The notes under the pieces were generated by a model, which made no database searches, was not told the DNA's origin, and saw nothing but the letters and a program-made list of their open reading frames with translations. From the NCBI GenBank assembly GCA_014529385.2, contig CM043952.1:60057619-60121618 (forward strand): a stretch of 64,000 bases of DNA, read 5' to 3'. Positions 1 to 11,242 of the stretch are shown here, in pieces; within the stretch, counting starts at the first letter, position 1; each line of letters opens with the position of its first letter. This stretch comes from Adiantum capillus-veneris (lineage: Eukaryota > Streptophyta > Polypodiopsida > Polypodiales > Pteridaceae). The translations under genes and the position numbers were made by a program.

Positions 1-207
1 GCGAGGCGGTTGAGCGCGGCATAGCGGCATCTCCCTCTTCTTCGCGGCGAGGAATCCTCCACGACAGGAAGCGTAGAGCGGTGAGTGACACACCATAGCC
101 ATCTTTGAGCTTACTAGTTTAGGCTTGTTGTGTGCTTGGAGCCATTTGTGGCTCGCACAGAGTGTATTGGCAATTTCCTTGCATTGATACGTGCAACATA
201 CGCGCAC

Positions 208-346
208 AAAAGCATAGCTGATATGACCCCCCTTTGAGCGCCCAAAATGGTGCCGACCCCAAGGGGAAGTAAAAATTGATACAAAGACGCCCGTGGGCAA
301 TTACAAGGGCCAACGGCCAAAGCATTAAAAATTGATAATGCTAAAG
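208..346 (+). repeat. 139-bp direct repeat, copy 1
   Basis: This copy matches 624-761 with scattered substitutions and runs from AAAGCATAGCTGATATGAC to a shared GATAATGCTAAAG-type end. The 277 bp between the copies is not duplicated. It has no recognisable terminal inverted repeats. It could be a fragment of an unidentified dispersed repeat. Confidence 0.75.
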
Positions 347-623
347 CACGCCATGGAGAAAAACAAGGGTAAAAAGTGCCCTGGCAACTACTGAAAGGAG
401 AGGGGAAAGGGGAGAGGGTATCCACCAAAATCTCTGAATGATAAGCACCACCAAACTTCTGTGAAGAGAGAAGCCACCCAAGAAGGTATGGGTGTAACTG
501 AAGAAGCTCAAGACGCACAAAATTGGTCAAAAACTGAAATTGCGAAGTCTAGGTACAAATAAATGCTAGTCCTACTTAATTACAGAATGCAAACATCTCT
601 CTCTCTTGTTTGTTTCTTGAAGA

Positions 624-761
624 AAAGCACAGCTGACATGATCTCCCTTGGAGCGCCCAAAATGGTGCCGACCCCAAGAGGAAGTAAAAATTGATACAAA
701 GATGCCCGTAGGCAATTACAAGGACCAACGGCCGAAGCATTAAAAACTAATAATGCTAAAG
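624..761 (+). repeat. 139-bp direct repeat, copy 2
   Basis: This is the second copy of the repeat at 208-346. Both contain GCGCCCAAAATGGTGCCGAC and a reduced-complexity tail. Divergence is moderate, so the duplication is not recent. Confidence 0.75.
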
Positions 762-1391
762 GGAGGAGGCAAAGTGGCGACTAGTTGACAGTGCAGAATT
801 GGACATCCCATGGAGGCGAACAGCAGCAAGCACCTCCAGCGCACGCGATGAGAGCAGCGGCCGGCAGTGAGTAAGCAGTGGGGCAATGGCGGTGACACAT
901 GCCAGGCGCAAGGCAACATTCTGGGAGGCAACATGCAACAAGGCACGGCAGCAGCAACGGCTCACAGCTCTATGTGCTAGGGCAGCCCTGCTCTCTCAGG
1001 ATGAAGGTTGGATGCCTAAGGATGGGACATGATCCTAGGCAAGGCCTCGCAATAGCGTGCTAAGTACAAAGGTCTCATAAAGATAGGGTCAAGGATCCTA
1101 TAAGAGGAGGTGGTTGGGTGGAGAACAGCAAGTCCTAGATCCTCTAGCATTTTAGTGGTGTTAGAGCTTAGTAAAACTTCTTGAGGGCGTGGACAAAGCA
1201 ACTGGTGCTATTTTTAACACGAGTGCTATCTTTTCAAGTAAAAAGCTCTGTGGAGCCAGATGCTAAGGAAGGAGGAAGGAGGGTTTCGACCTCATGCGTT
1301 TCGCGTGCTACATGCACCAAACATACCTGCCCCGGCCCAGAGATTTTCGCCTCTTCACCATCAAGGTTGTTCACATTCGACGTACGAGACC

Positions 1392-2069
1392 AAAGTGACA
1401 TTTCATTTACCAAGGTCGGGGCTGTAGGGAGGCTTGCTCGACCCAACATGAAAACACATATATATGCAACCCCTTGGGCGTGGGAAGAAGACAAAAGAAG
1501 AAGGAGAGCATCAGTATCCTCAGCACCCGCAGTGCCCAGTAGCCTCCTAGCGTTCTCTCATCAGCGTTTTCAGCAGCAGCAGCGTTTTTGCTTCTTCATC
1601 GGCATTCCACATAGTACCTCAGGGGACAGCCATAGCCTCATCACGGTCGCATTTCCTGTCGCGGCCAAACCAGCATTTTCAGTTTTCAGCCAGCCCTACA
1701 GTCAACATTTTTCAGTTTTCAGCCATCGTCGTCACCGTCGTTGTCGTTGTCGTCGTCGTCGTCAAGCATCTCAGCATTTAGAACCATTGTACCAGACTTT
1801 GTGCAATCTAAAGCAAATACCTCTCTAGCAATAGAAAGGGGGGCCCTTGGAGGGGGGTTTGGGACCCCATCTGGTGTCGATTTTCTCTCTCTCTCTCTAT
1901 CACTCACAACACATTCACATACAGTTTGCATTCTCTTTTGTTTTGATCTATTGCAAAACTCTCAAGAAGTAAAGGGGGAGCTCTCTCCCCTTCAATAAAA
2001 GGAACCTTGAGTACGCACTAAGCCCTCATCCTGAGCATACACCATCATTCACTTCCGCTGCACATTACG
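1392..2069 (+). repeat. G1 left LTR, 5'-truncated
   Basis: This aligns with 6244-7046 of the right LTR, starting at AAAGTGACATTTC, but has no counterpart to 5973-6243. It contains CAG-rich blocks with repeated GCGTTTT and CAGTTTTCAGCC motifs and a short CT tract near 1883. The expected terminal CA reads CG just before the primer-binding site. Confidence 0.88.
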
Positions 2070-2082
2070 TTGGTATCAGAGC
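2070..2082 (+). other. G1 primer-binding site (tRNA-iMet)
   Basis: TTGGTATCAGAGC follows the left LTR directly. It is complementary to the 3' end of plant initiator tRNA-Met, the usual primer of plant LTR retrotransposons. The same 13 bases occur at the matching place in N1, N2, N3 and N4. Confidence 0.9.
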
Positions 2083-2494
2083 TCTTTGGCAAAGTTCGGT
2101 ATCATCACTCAAGGAAAGAAGCACAAAGAACCATAGAAATTTTTGTTTGCTTGTTGTGATCGCACGTAACCCAAGAACACTTGGGCATGTCCATCCCTAA
2201 TCTGTGTTTTTGAAGAGTGACAGGTAACCCAGAAAAGAAGGGCTTGTCCAACCTCCCCTCGTTCCTCTTTTCCACTCATTGAGAGCAGACCTTGCACTTA
2301 GCGACAGGCCATTCGACGTGAGGTGGGAAAAAGCATTCTTTGTGTCAACGAAAGGCCGCCAAGGGCTGCACCCGCAAGAAGGAGTTGAGCTTGGGTAAGA
2401 GAAAAGCCTTCTTAAACGCAGATTGCAAGTCGTCACCAAGTACCAAGAACCCCAAGAGGCCAAGTACCACTCTAAGTACCCAAGTACTCAGTGC

Positions 2495-2890
2495 ATGGTC
2501 ATCACCAGAAGCGGAATGGATACTTTGCGTGAAGGTGATGAGAGTGGAGTTGGAAGAGAAGAAGTCTCTACACCAGGAGGATTGTTCCCCGATCCTCCCC
2601 CATCCATTCTCTTGTAAAGAGGGCTCGCTTAGAAGCGACTCAAGCAGCTCCTATCGAGAGGTGTCTGGTTTCGCTCCCGGCATGCACTCTTTAATCACGA
2701 AGGAATGACCTAGTGTGTTAGTCTATGTTCAACAGACATCTTTCTGCTGTAAGTTTATTGTTTCTCCTCTCACAGAATGTGATATGATTTTCGACATTAA
2801 ATAGTTTCATGAGCACGATCCACAATTTCGTTGGAAAGAAAACACGCTCACCCTCTGGCAAGTTCCTCTCTCGTGGTTATTCGTGGTGAG
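2495..2890 (+). pseudogene. G1 gag-protease remnant
   Basis: The start (MVITRSGMDT, then an acidic Pro-rich stretch) matches the first 40 or so residues of Gag in N1-N3. At about 2600-2660 the reading jumps to EVSGFAPGMHSLITKE, a segment that lies inside the protease of those elements. Capsid, zinc knuckle and the protease active site are therefore deleted. The protease C-terminal part continues to about 2890 (CDMI followed by a broken W/F-rich stretch) with a stop near 2801. No functional product is possible. Confidence 0.8.
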
Positions 2891-2923
2891 TAGGGCCTCC
2901 ATTATTTACCTCTCATTTCTCAT

Positions 2924-4256
2924 GTGCAAGCTAAGCGTGAATTACGAAGAGGAGCTCAAGCGCCATTCATTTATGCCACTAAAGTGACGCGGGACCTCAA
3001 GACTTCAGAACGATACTTAGGTTTGTTAAGAAGTATGAGCATCTCTTCTTGCAAGATGATCTTCTACCCCGTCTCCCTCCCAAGCAATCATAATATTGAA
3101 CTCATGGAAGGAGCACAACCAGTCAATAGGACTCCCTACCGTTTGAACAAGTCTCAAGAAGAAGAGTTAGAGCGGCAACTCACCAATTAGTGGTCAAGGG
3201 ATTCATACGCCCTTGTGTAATTCCCTTTGTTGCTCCTATTTTGTTTGTCCGCAAGAAAGATGGGTCTGCTCGTTTGTGTGTAGATTACAGGGCACTCAAC
3301 AAGATGACCGTCAAGAACAAGTTTCCGATGCCTCGCATTGTCGATAGACTGAATGGCGCAAAGGTTTTCAACAAAGTCGATCTCAAAAGTGGGTACCATC
3401 AGGTAAGGGTATTCAAGGGCGACATCTACAAGACCGCATTCCGCACGGAGCGGGGGCAACGGGAGTATGTGGTTATGCCTTTTGGATTGACAAGTGTCGT
3501 GGGTACTTTCAACCGTCTCATGTTAAGTCGTTTTGGTGACATGACTGACCTATGTGCGCTTATTTTCTAGATGAAATTCTCATTTTTTCTAAGTCATGGG
3601 AAAAGCATGAATGGGATGTAGAAAAGGTGTTAGCCCGTTTAGATGAGTGTCAGTTGTACATTGCAGCTAAGAAGTCGGAATTTTTTCTAACAAAAGTTAC
3701 TTATCTGGGCTATAACATTTCTGCAAACAGTGTTAAGTTGGACCTCGCAAAGGTAGAACAAGCTCGTAATTGGGATTTGCCCAAAACAACATATGATGCG
3801 CGTTCTTTTTTAGGTCTATGTCAGGCATATAGTTCACATATAGAAAATTTTGCATGCATTGCCGCACCAATGGCTGGTGTCTTGAAAGGGGTACAAACTT
3901 GCCGACAATGCGTTGTTTTGCCCGAGGCAACCGTTGAGGCTTTTGAAGCTCTCAAGGTTGCGATAACTGAGGCTCCGTGTCTCATCCTTGCCTCTTGGGA
4001 TGATCCCTTTGAGGTATGGACAGATGCGAGCAACGTCGCCATACGAGCTATGCTGCAGCAGCATGGCCGTCAAGTTGCATTTCTCAATAGAAAGTTAAGT
4101 AGTGCTGAAAAGAATTACTCTATGTACGATAAGGAACTTCTCTCTGTCATTCATTCTCTCAAGCATTGGAAGCATTTTTTGTATGGTAGAGAGTTTATTG
4201 TTCGTATTGATCATCAAGCCCTCAAGTGGCTCCAATCTATGTCTAGTGCACATTAA
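2924..4256 (+). pseudogene. G1 reverse transcriptase and RNase H remnant
   Basis: The Ty3/gypsy RT motifs appear in order: RPYR-like box ([14 protein letters not shown]), [43 protein letters not shown], then FLDEILIFS where the catalytic YxDD box is expected, so the second Asp is Glu. RNase H follows with DASNVAIRAML and YDKELLSVIHSLKHWKHFL. An in-frame stop at 3188-3190 and a frame change near 3552-3570 break the reading. The missing Asp and the frame changes argue that this copy is inactive. The domain assignment is firm. Confidence 0.88.
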
Positions 4257-4467
4257 AGTGACCGCCAAGCACAATGGTCTCCTCGTAAAGCTAACCATAT
4301 TGCAAATGCGTTAAGTCTCAAAGGACAGATCTTTACTGTTCATACTGATCATCAAGCCCTCAAGTGGCTCCACTCTATGTCTAGTGCACATTAAAGTGAC
4401 CGCCAGGCACAATGGTCTCCTCGTAAAGCTAACCATATTGCAGATGCATTAAGTCGCAAAGGACAGA
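4192..4467 (+). repeat. 138-bp tandem duplication in G1 RNase H
   Basis: Units 4192-4329 and 4330-4467 both encode the end of RNase H (DHQALKWL, a stop, then SDRQAQWSPRKANHIA and an ALS box). The second unit keeps the more usual ADALSRKGQ end. The two differ by a few substitutions. The stop codon at the same place in both units suggests that it pre-dates the duplication. Confidence 0.88.
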
Positions 4468-4469
4468 AC

Positions 4470-5704
4470 TTGGCTCTTGAGTCAAGTTCAGCAACCTCCA
4501 TTCAAGGAGTCTCTTTTGACAGCATGAAGAACCAGTATGTAGATTTCGAGTTTGGTAAGCAATGGTTGCAAGCTCTTGCTTCCCAAGGGCCTAGCAAGTA
4601 TCTCATTTGTGAGGGTCTTTTGTATTTTCGTCACCGTCTTTGTGTGCTACATTCTCTTAGGCAAGCCATATTGCACAATGCACATGATGCACTCACGAGT
4701 GGGTAGCACAGAGGCATGAATACCACTTTAGAAAAGATAGAAAGATTCTTTTATTGGCTTAAAATGCGAAAAAATGTGCCTAAGTATGTCACACAGTGTT
4801 TTATTTGTCAAAAAGTAAAAGCCCCTAGGGGTAAGGGGCAGGACCTCTTGTTAGCGTTGCCTATTCCCGAGGGCCAAAGGCCCAACTAATGACATTTCCA
4901 TGGATTTTGTAACTAATCTTGCATTCAAGGAATACTCAGTGTTTAACCATTATTGATCGTTTCAACAAGTTTTGCATGTTGATTCCTTGTAAGGCCACAG
5001 TCACAAGCACAAGATGTAGCACGTTTGTTCATTAAGCATCGATATCCCCTTTGTGGTTTGCCAAAGTCAATTGTGTTAGACAGAGATGTCAAGTTTACAT
5101 CACATTTTGGAAAGCACTCTTGGAAAATTTTGGTACTAAGTTGAATTTTTCGTCCACATTTCATTCACAGTCCGATGGTCACATTGAGATCTACAATCAG
5201 TTGGCTTTTGATGTCTTAAAAGTCATATGTACATGATCAATAGTCTCATTGGGAGCACTACCTCCCGTTAGTTCAAGCAATTTTGAATGACTCCTATTCC
5301 ACTGCCATTGGTAGAACTCCATATGAGGCAGCATTTGGTCGTCTGTTCCGGTCTTTGTTGACTAGATCGGTCAGTCAGTTGCCTGATGTCAATGCTGAGA
5401 GCCAGTTTTGGATGAGATTACTAAAAGTATGAAGCTTCAGCTAAACAAGGCTCGAGAATCTTCTTCACGTCATGCTAACAAGCATCGCCAGGATGTTACT
5501 ATCGAGGAAGGGGATTGTGTCTACCTTAGGATCATGAAGCACCGTCTTAAGCAAGTTCGAAAGAAGTGTCCAAAGTTGTCTTTTCGAATGTATGGTCAAT
5601 TTCCACTCACTATAAAGATTAATGAGGTTTCTATGAAATTGCAATTACCTAACTCATGGTCAATGCACAACGTTTTTCATGTTTCTTGGTTGAAGTTGTT
5701 TTAG
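4470..5704 (+). pseudogene. G1 integrase remnant
   Basis: An HHCC zinc-binding module is visible (HNAHDALTSG, stop, HRG, then CFICQKVK at about 4680-4820). A core-domain remnant follows, with MDFVTNL-type and FHSQSDGHIE-type boxes interrupted by stops and frame changes between 4890 and 5400. A C-terminal module lies at 5408-5704 (KARESSSRHANKHRQ, then YGQFPLTIKINEVS and NVFHVSWLKLF), which is the usual pre-chromodomain region of chromovirus integrases. The enzyme is clearly broken. Confidence 0.85.
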
Positions 5705-5749
5705 GGCGATCGACCAAAGAACATTTCCGAAGAGGACGAACCTGAGATC

Positions 5750-5965
5750 GTAGACGAAGCAAAAGTCATGGAACCGGAGCAGATTTTGTTGCATCACTTT
5801 CGCCATGGCTCAAAGAAACAAGCACGACAGTACGTTTTGAAGTTTAAAGAACGAGGCACCCACGAGACAGTGTGGGTTGACGAAGCTTTCTTCACAAATT
5901 ATCTGAGTTGTTGGAAGACTACAAAGAAGCCATGCAGCTCGGTAGCAGCACCTCACCTTGAAAAG
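5750..5965 (+). pseudogene. G1 chromodomain-like tail
   Basis: After integrase comes EPEQILLHHFRHGSKKQ, then YVLKFKERGTHETVWVDEAF and a short tail. The pattern ILxH + hydrophobic-KFK + TxxxW + E is that of the chromodomain at the C-terminus of chromovirus integrases, thought to guide insertion to particular chromatin. In hand alignment 17 of 36 residues match the tail encoded by N3 near 56491-56640. The frame runs to the polypurine tract. Confidence 0.75.
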
Positions 5966-5972
5966 GGGGAGA
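5961..5972 (+). other. G1 polypurine tract
   Basis: AAAAGGGGGAGA lies directly upstream of the right LTR, which begins TGTCATGTGCACATC. It is the expected plus-strand priming site. The equivalent in N4 (63674-63687) is very similar. Confidence 0.85.
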
Positions 5973-7046
5973 TGTCATGTGCACATCTAACCCTATGTGC
6001 ATGTGGACAAGTTGTAACTCCTACTTCTAGGATTTAGGACAGCCTAGGAGGTGTTCTGGCAACCTTGTGAGCCTGTACGCAGGATGTGCATGTTCATGCA
6101 CTTAAGAGTAGTTGCATACCCTCTAATTGCACAACCCATGAGCATTAGCATCAATATCTAGCACCAAGCATGAGCATTTTTCACCGCAAGTGACCGTTTC
6201 CGGAACTGCGTATGAATCACCTCGTATAGGGCTTTTATTTAATAAAGTGACCTTTCATTTTCCAAGGTCGTGGGCTGTAGGGAAACTTGCTCGACTCAGC
6301 ATGAAACACATATATATGCAGCCCCTTGGGCGTCGGAAGAAGGCACAACAAGCAAGAGAGCATCAGTATCCTCAGAGCCTGGGCACCGCAGCCTCCTGGC
6401 GTTTTCTCATTAGTAACCCAGCGTTTTTGCCTCAGCGTTTTCAGCAGCAGCAGCGTTTTTGCTTCATCATCGGCATTCCGCAGCAGTACCTCAGCGGACA
6501 GCCATAGCCTCGTCACGGTCGCATTTCCCGTCACGGCCAAACCAACCTTTTCAGTTTTCAGCCAGCCCTAAAGTCAGCGTTTTTCAGTTTTCAGCCATTG
6601 TCGTCATTAATGACAGCAGATCAGCCCTTAGTCTCGCCGAATTTGCAGTATCCCATCAGCATCTCTAGCGATTTCAGTTTTCAGCCCATTAGCCTTGCAG
6701 TCTCAGCCTCGACTGCAAGCATCGTTGTCGTCGTCACCGTCGTCGCCAAGCATCTCAGCATTTAGAACCATTGTACCAAACTTTGTGCAATCTAAAGCAA
6801 ATACCTCTCTAGCAATAGAGAAGGGGGCCCTTGCAGGGGGGCTTAGGACCCCATCTGGTGTCGATTTTCTCTCTCTACCACTCACAACACTTTCACACAG
6901 TTTGCATTCTCTTTTGTTTTGGTCTATTGCACAACTCTCAAGAAGTAAAGGGGGGCTCTCTCTCCCCTTCAGTAAAAGGAACCTTGAGTATGCATTGAGC
7001 ACTCATCCCGAGCATACACCATCATTCATTTCCGCTACACATTACA
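5973..7046 (+). repeat. G1 right LTR
   Basis: This 1074-bp LTR runs from TGTCATGTG to ATTACA. The first bases resemble the TGTCACGTGACA start of the N-family LTRs, and the last 70 or so bases resemble their ends too. Its 3' 800 bp matches the left LTR at 1392-2069. No target duplication can be tested because the left LTR has lost its outer end. Confidence 0.88.
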
Positions 7047-8607
7047 ATATGCAAGCATGTATAAGTAGACATGTACGTCTATTTGTATTCAATACCTAGA
7101 AAATTTTTCGTACTAATAATGATTACCCATATTGCACAACATTTTTTTCCATACCGTACTTATCGTACCTATTCACCTTGTATCAAACCACAAGAAGGTG
7201 TTATACAAGTGCAAGGTTTTACCGGGCTGGCTGAGTTGTAGCAAACAACTACCCACTAACATTACTTCATTAGCCTCAAGTTTTGCAGATGCAAATCTTT
7301 CCAAGGAAATTTCATTTTTCCCCATAAGATGGTGCTTTGCATCTTGTGCTCTGGTGTTTCTGGCCAGCAAGTTAATCCATTTCTGGCATGACTAGCATGA
7401 ATACAACTCTAGTAATGAAGCCAAGGGCGTGTTCTTTAGTATTTTTTTCTTTCTAGCAACGATGCCATGAATTCATCAAGGTTTTTCTTTTCCAAACTGT
7501 GACATGAGTTCCACAAATGTCTAACTTTCTTATCTATCTTTGGATTATTTCTTTCGCTTATTAGCTCCTATAGCAAAGTGCTCACCAAGATTTTTGCAAG
7601 ATTTTGTAGTACAATGCTTCTACAAGCATGGATTTTTAGCCAAATTTTGTTCCTGTAGCAAAGTGCTCATCGGAATTTTCTGTACAGATCTAGAGGCCCT
7701 GATGATGGATATAGTTTTATGATCTTTTCTACGTTATGCTAAGTTTATTTTTTACTAAGGTAATCTACATTGTTCAAATCTTTATGCAATTTTGGCAAAA
7801 TAGGAGATGAAACATTTGTACAAGCTTGTCAAACACATAGCAAGGGACAAATTTTCCAATTTCTTTCTAGGTGCAACATCAAGGATGCACTGTGACATCT
7901 AAGAAGATGTGGAAGTACAATACGTAATAGTCGTTTATATATATGCTTTCAGACGTTCTATTGCAAATTTTACGATATATCTACGAGGTGGTATCGTGAT
8001 GAGTGTAATGCCTTGGTTTACGTTCAAATCAAGATCCACTCTCACTACATTAGCCTTGATCATCCTTTGGCTACTCACTTAGGATTGTGCAGCTACATGG
8101 ACACAGATATTTTAAGCCAAGACATGTTGGTTCAATATATTCTAGACATGTCTAGGCACAGAGCACCATCCATCAGAGAACCATCTATGACAATGTGGAG
8201 TTTGAAGTTGAGGGACATATAAGTTCGATTCAATCATTTCACATACAGCTCTTCTTTCTAAGAGAACAGCATCAGTATTGGAGTTCACTCCATATGTGGA
8301 GAGTAAATGTAACTCTCGACTTAAGACACAGGGCGCCAAATGTTTCTCGTGTCTGCCAACGTAACCGCGAAACGTGTTTCACACGAAACGGAGAAACAGC
8401 CGAAACGTTTCACCCTGCCGGTGAAACGCCTAAACCATTAAAAATTTATTTATGTACTATGTATATGCTATTTCAAGATTAACATAGCATGTGTCTCTAG
8501 ATGCTATTCTTGGTTCTTTTCTTCCTTGCTCGCTCCACACATCACATGCATTCATGTATACACTTGTCATAGAGAGGGTAATTGGTGAGCAAAACGGGAG
8601 TATTTCT

Positions 8608-8610
<3 letters not shown>
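7047..8610. other. Unclassified spacer of about 1.5 kb
   Basis: I see no gene here. The base composition is more AT-rich than the flanking elements and the small open frames carry no family motif. A cluster of GAAACG-type hexamers in both orientations lies at 8341-8440. This could be older degraded repeat DNA or the least repetitive host sequence in the window. Confidence 0.5.
8341..8440. repeat. GAAACG/CGTTTC cluster with palindromes
   Basis: Within 100 bp the hexamer GAAACG and its complement recur, including CGAAACGTGTTTCACACG and CCGAAACGTTTCACC, forming short imperfect palindromes. No target duplication or clean terminal inverted repeat is visible, so I do not call it a transposon. Confidence 0.45.

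Positions 8611-8690
<80 letters not shown>
8611..8690. repeat. (CT)40 microsatellite
   Basis: A perfect CT dinucleotide run, directly followed by a short T run that looks like the poly(A) end of minus-strand LINE L1. A second CT run of similar length in the same orientation bounds the other end of L1 (11898-11971). Confidence 0.95.
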
Positions 8691-8695
<5 letters not shown>

Positions 8696-9128
8696 GGAAA
8701 AATCATTTGGAAAAATCAGGGCTGTATATTACTAAGTACAATATAATCCCCAGCGGATGCCAAAATAGCCTATCACGTGGGGTGTACAAGCTGAAGGTAA
8801 GGGTGAGAGCCACTATAGTGACAACTCAACTAGAACAATCTCATGGTGGTCTGTGTGATGAGTGGAGGAGAAACCACTGAGGGGGGGCATAATGCCATGT
8901 AATCTGGCCACCTGTAAGTGTGAAGAAGAGTGGAGAACGGGCCCAACGCCGAAGGAAGGCAAATCGTCGAGCCTCGGCTGCTCTAGATGTACCTGAGGAA
9001 GAATCCCACTGCCAAATCAGGGTGTGAATGATGTCCAACCAAATGGCAGTGAGGGTATCTTGAAGGAGCTATGGAGCCGCACATGGAGCCGCACTGAGAA
9101 TGTGAAGACAACGAGCTTTCCAAACATT

Positions 9129-9926
9129 TCATAGTGTAATGCTAGTCATGACTGAAAAAACTTCATCACATGTCTGAGGATCCCCCTGCCAAGCGATCTG
9201 AGGTAACATAGCCAAAGTCCCTCGCCGATAACCAGTCGAGGTAAGCATAAGAGCTGGATCTGAGTCTGAGCCCTCGTAAAAAAGATGCGGTCCGGGCATC
9301 CGCATCAACCATGAGACAGAGCCCCAAGTGAGAAATCCATGCTGAACACCAGCTCTGCTAAGTAAAAAGCAAACTGCTAACCACACTATATGAGAAGAGG
9401 AGCATGACCAAAGACAGTGTGCAGGTGACTCATGTAGTCGCGAAGGACATCGAGTGCATAACGGATCATGACCCATAGTAGCTAGCCAAGTCCCAACTGG
9501 AAGTCCTCCATGTGCAATCATCCACATGAAAAAAGAAATACGACGAGCGGCATGTAAATCCCAGATGGCTGACCAAAATTGTTGTAGATAGGCATAAGAG
9601 AGACCTGAATGTAACCAAAAACGCATACGAGTGGGCTGCTCTGGGTGCTGTCTCATCAATGCTAATCTTCCAATTCTGACAGTGTACTCAAAGAATGATA
9701 CAGGTGCACCGGTGGGGTTAGAGTGAGGCCAATGCCACTCTCCTGGGTCCCAATAAAGCTGAGATAGGGCACGACCCTCCCACACCCAAAGCCTCCAAAG
9801 GGCGGCATCAGCGGAAGCGAAACGAGGGTCAACACAACGACGTTTCCCGCGAGAGCCAACTACTCGTATGGCCTCCCATCGAGCGCCCGGGAAGACAAGG
9901 TGCAGAGAGGTGGTATCATATGTCAA
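9129..9926 (-). pseudogene. L1 ORF2 C-terminal part, zf-RVT domain
   Basis: This 265-residue open stretch contains FWSAIWDLHAARRISFFMW and a zinc-binding cluster (C-x2-C in CTRCPS, then H and CLWSC), the zf-RVT domain found at the C-terminus of plant L1-like ORF2 proteins. It continues in other frames to 8841, where an RRFAFLRRW / FFTLTGGQITWHY block ends the protein, as in L4 and L5. It is read after the frame at 9942-10811. Confidence 0.85.
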
Positions 9927-9941
9927 TCTAGCATGAATCCC

Positions 9942-10811
9942 CTAAGAGTAGTCTGTATCAACTGTGAACAGCATGGTGTCCAAACGAACTAATAAGAGAG
10001 TGCTCTGAGCAAAGAGACCTTCCCAGCCACTATGTGGAGGCATCTGAACCGTGCCTCGCATGACTGCGTCCCACTGTGAAGGAACGGCGGAGTCAATCTC
10101 AAGCAGTCTGTCTGTCACCCCGCGACCAATGTCATAATGTTCTGCCACAAAATCTGCATCCAGCATACGCGTCTCATGAAACAACCGCATAGAGGCAGCA
10201 GGGCCAGTGTCCCAAGCAGCCCAATCAATGTGAGTCCTCTCTCCAAGCTGACGGGGTGGGTTCACCGAAGAATCAAGAACTGCATCATTCCAAATGAGAG
10301 GCTGGCGCTCAATCTCCTCACGACATGAGGGAGGTGAGCGTATGATAGCCCGTCGCATGGAAACCCAAATCTGAAGGAGTGATCGGATGAAGGGTGAGAG
10401 AGTGCTGGTGAACAAGGGGGCATCCGTAAAGAGAAAACGATACCATGTATGCCAAGTATGACCATCTCTAGTGCCGAGGCGTGGAGTTGTTGTGCAAAGA
10501 GCGGCCTGAAGAAGCATCTTCCAAGGTTCTTGGCCGGGAAAAAGACCCCGAACAATAAGCTTGGTAAGAAGGGAGCGACTCTGTAATTCTGGATCAATAA
10601 TGCCAAGGCCTCCCTCTGACCTAGGTCGAATAATCGTGGACCAGCGAACTCGAGCACGAGTATCAGTAGTCCCATCTGTGCCACTCCATAAAAAGTTCCG
10701 CACTAGTCTACGGAGCTGAGCTATCACTCCAGAATGTAGCATCCAACAAGAGGCCGTATACCATACTGTAGCCAGAATGACCTCGTTGACGACCAATGCA
10801 CGGCCAGCCAA
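9942..10811 (-). pseudogene. L1 ORF2 middle part (post-RT connector)
   Basis: This 289-residue stretch begins with GRALVVNEVILATVWYTASCW and contains RRLVRNFLWSG and EGGLGIIDPELQSRSLL, the conserved thumb/connector boxes that follow the RT fingers-palm in plant L1 ORF2. The upstream frames 10881-11108 (FCIASGARINWHKS) carry the preceding segment. Confidence 0.85.
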
Positions 10812-11242
10812 CGACAGATGACGTGAAGACCAATGACATAGCTTCCTGCGAATAGACTGTAGTACGGGTGCAAACTGCTGCTATGAGGAAACGTCAAATC
10901 CAACCTGAAAGCCCAGATATCTGCATGTCTGACCTGGCTGCAGCCATGTGAAACCATCAACTACCCCCCAAGTAGGTATGTCATCACTGCCAACCAGTAA
11001 CCCATAGGATTTATGCCAGTTAATACGTGCACCACTGGCAATGCAAAAAACCTCCATGGCCTCCCGCATGGCATCAAGAGCTACTAGCAAATAGCGCAAC
11101 ATCAGCATAGTGTCATCAGCAAACTCCTAATCGATAAGGTCCGGAGCTGAAGGTACTGGCATGGTCAAGCCACGAAATACATGACTCTGAGCACGAAGAA
11201 AATCGGACATAGTCTCTCCGACAAACAGATACAGATATGCTA

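Larger units (their letters stand above)
1..1391. other. Unclassified, repeat-like flank
   Basis: I recognise no gene here. Open frames on both strands (for example 114-530 minus and 1181-1828 plus) have no family motif, are low in complexity or run into the LTR, and look like chance frames. The only clear structure is a direct repeat of about 139 bp (208-346 and 624-761). The stretch 1195-1391 replaces the missing 5' part of the G1 left LTR, so a deletion or recombination breakpoint lies at about 1392. Confidence 0.5.
1392..7046 (+). mobile_element. G1: degenerate chromodomain Ty3/gypsy element
   Basis: The order is LTR, primer-binding site, gag and protease remnants, reverse transcriptase, RNase H, integrase, chromodomain, polypurine tract, LTR. 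This is the order of the Ty3/gypsy (Metaviridae) class, and the chromodomain after integrase marks the chromovirus branch. The left LTR lacks its first 270 bp or so. The coding region has a large gag-protease deletion, frameshifts and stops, so the copy is dead. Its LTR termini, leader and Gag start match the N elements at 23493-64000, which makes it the only polymerase-bearing relative of that family in the window. Confidence 0.88.

Noticed and set aside
1181-1828. 215-codon plus-strand frame
   Set aside because: It runs across the LTR border into CAG/CGT-rich LTR sequence, has no motif, and the composition explains the open reading.
8593-8880. Open frame with a long Ser-Leu run
   Set aside because: It is a translation of the CT microsatellite and LINE 3' UTR, with no protein family support.
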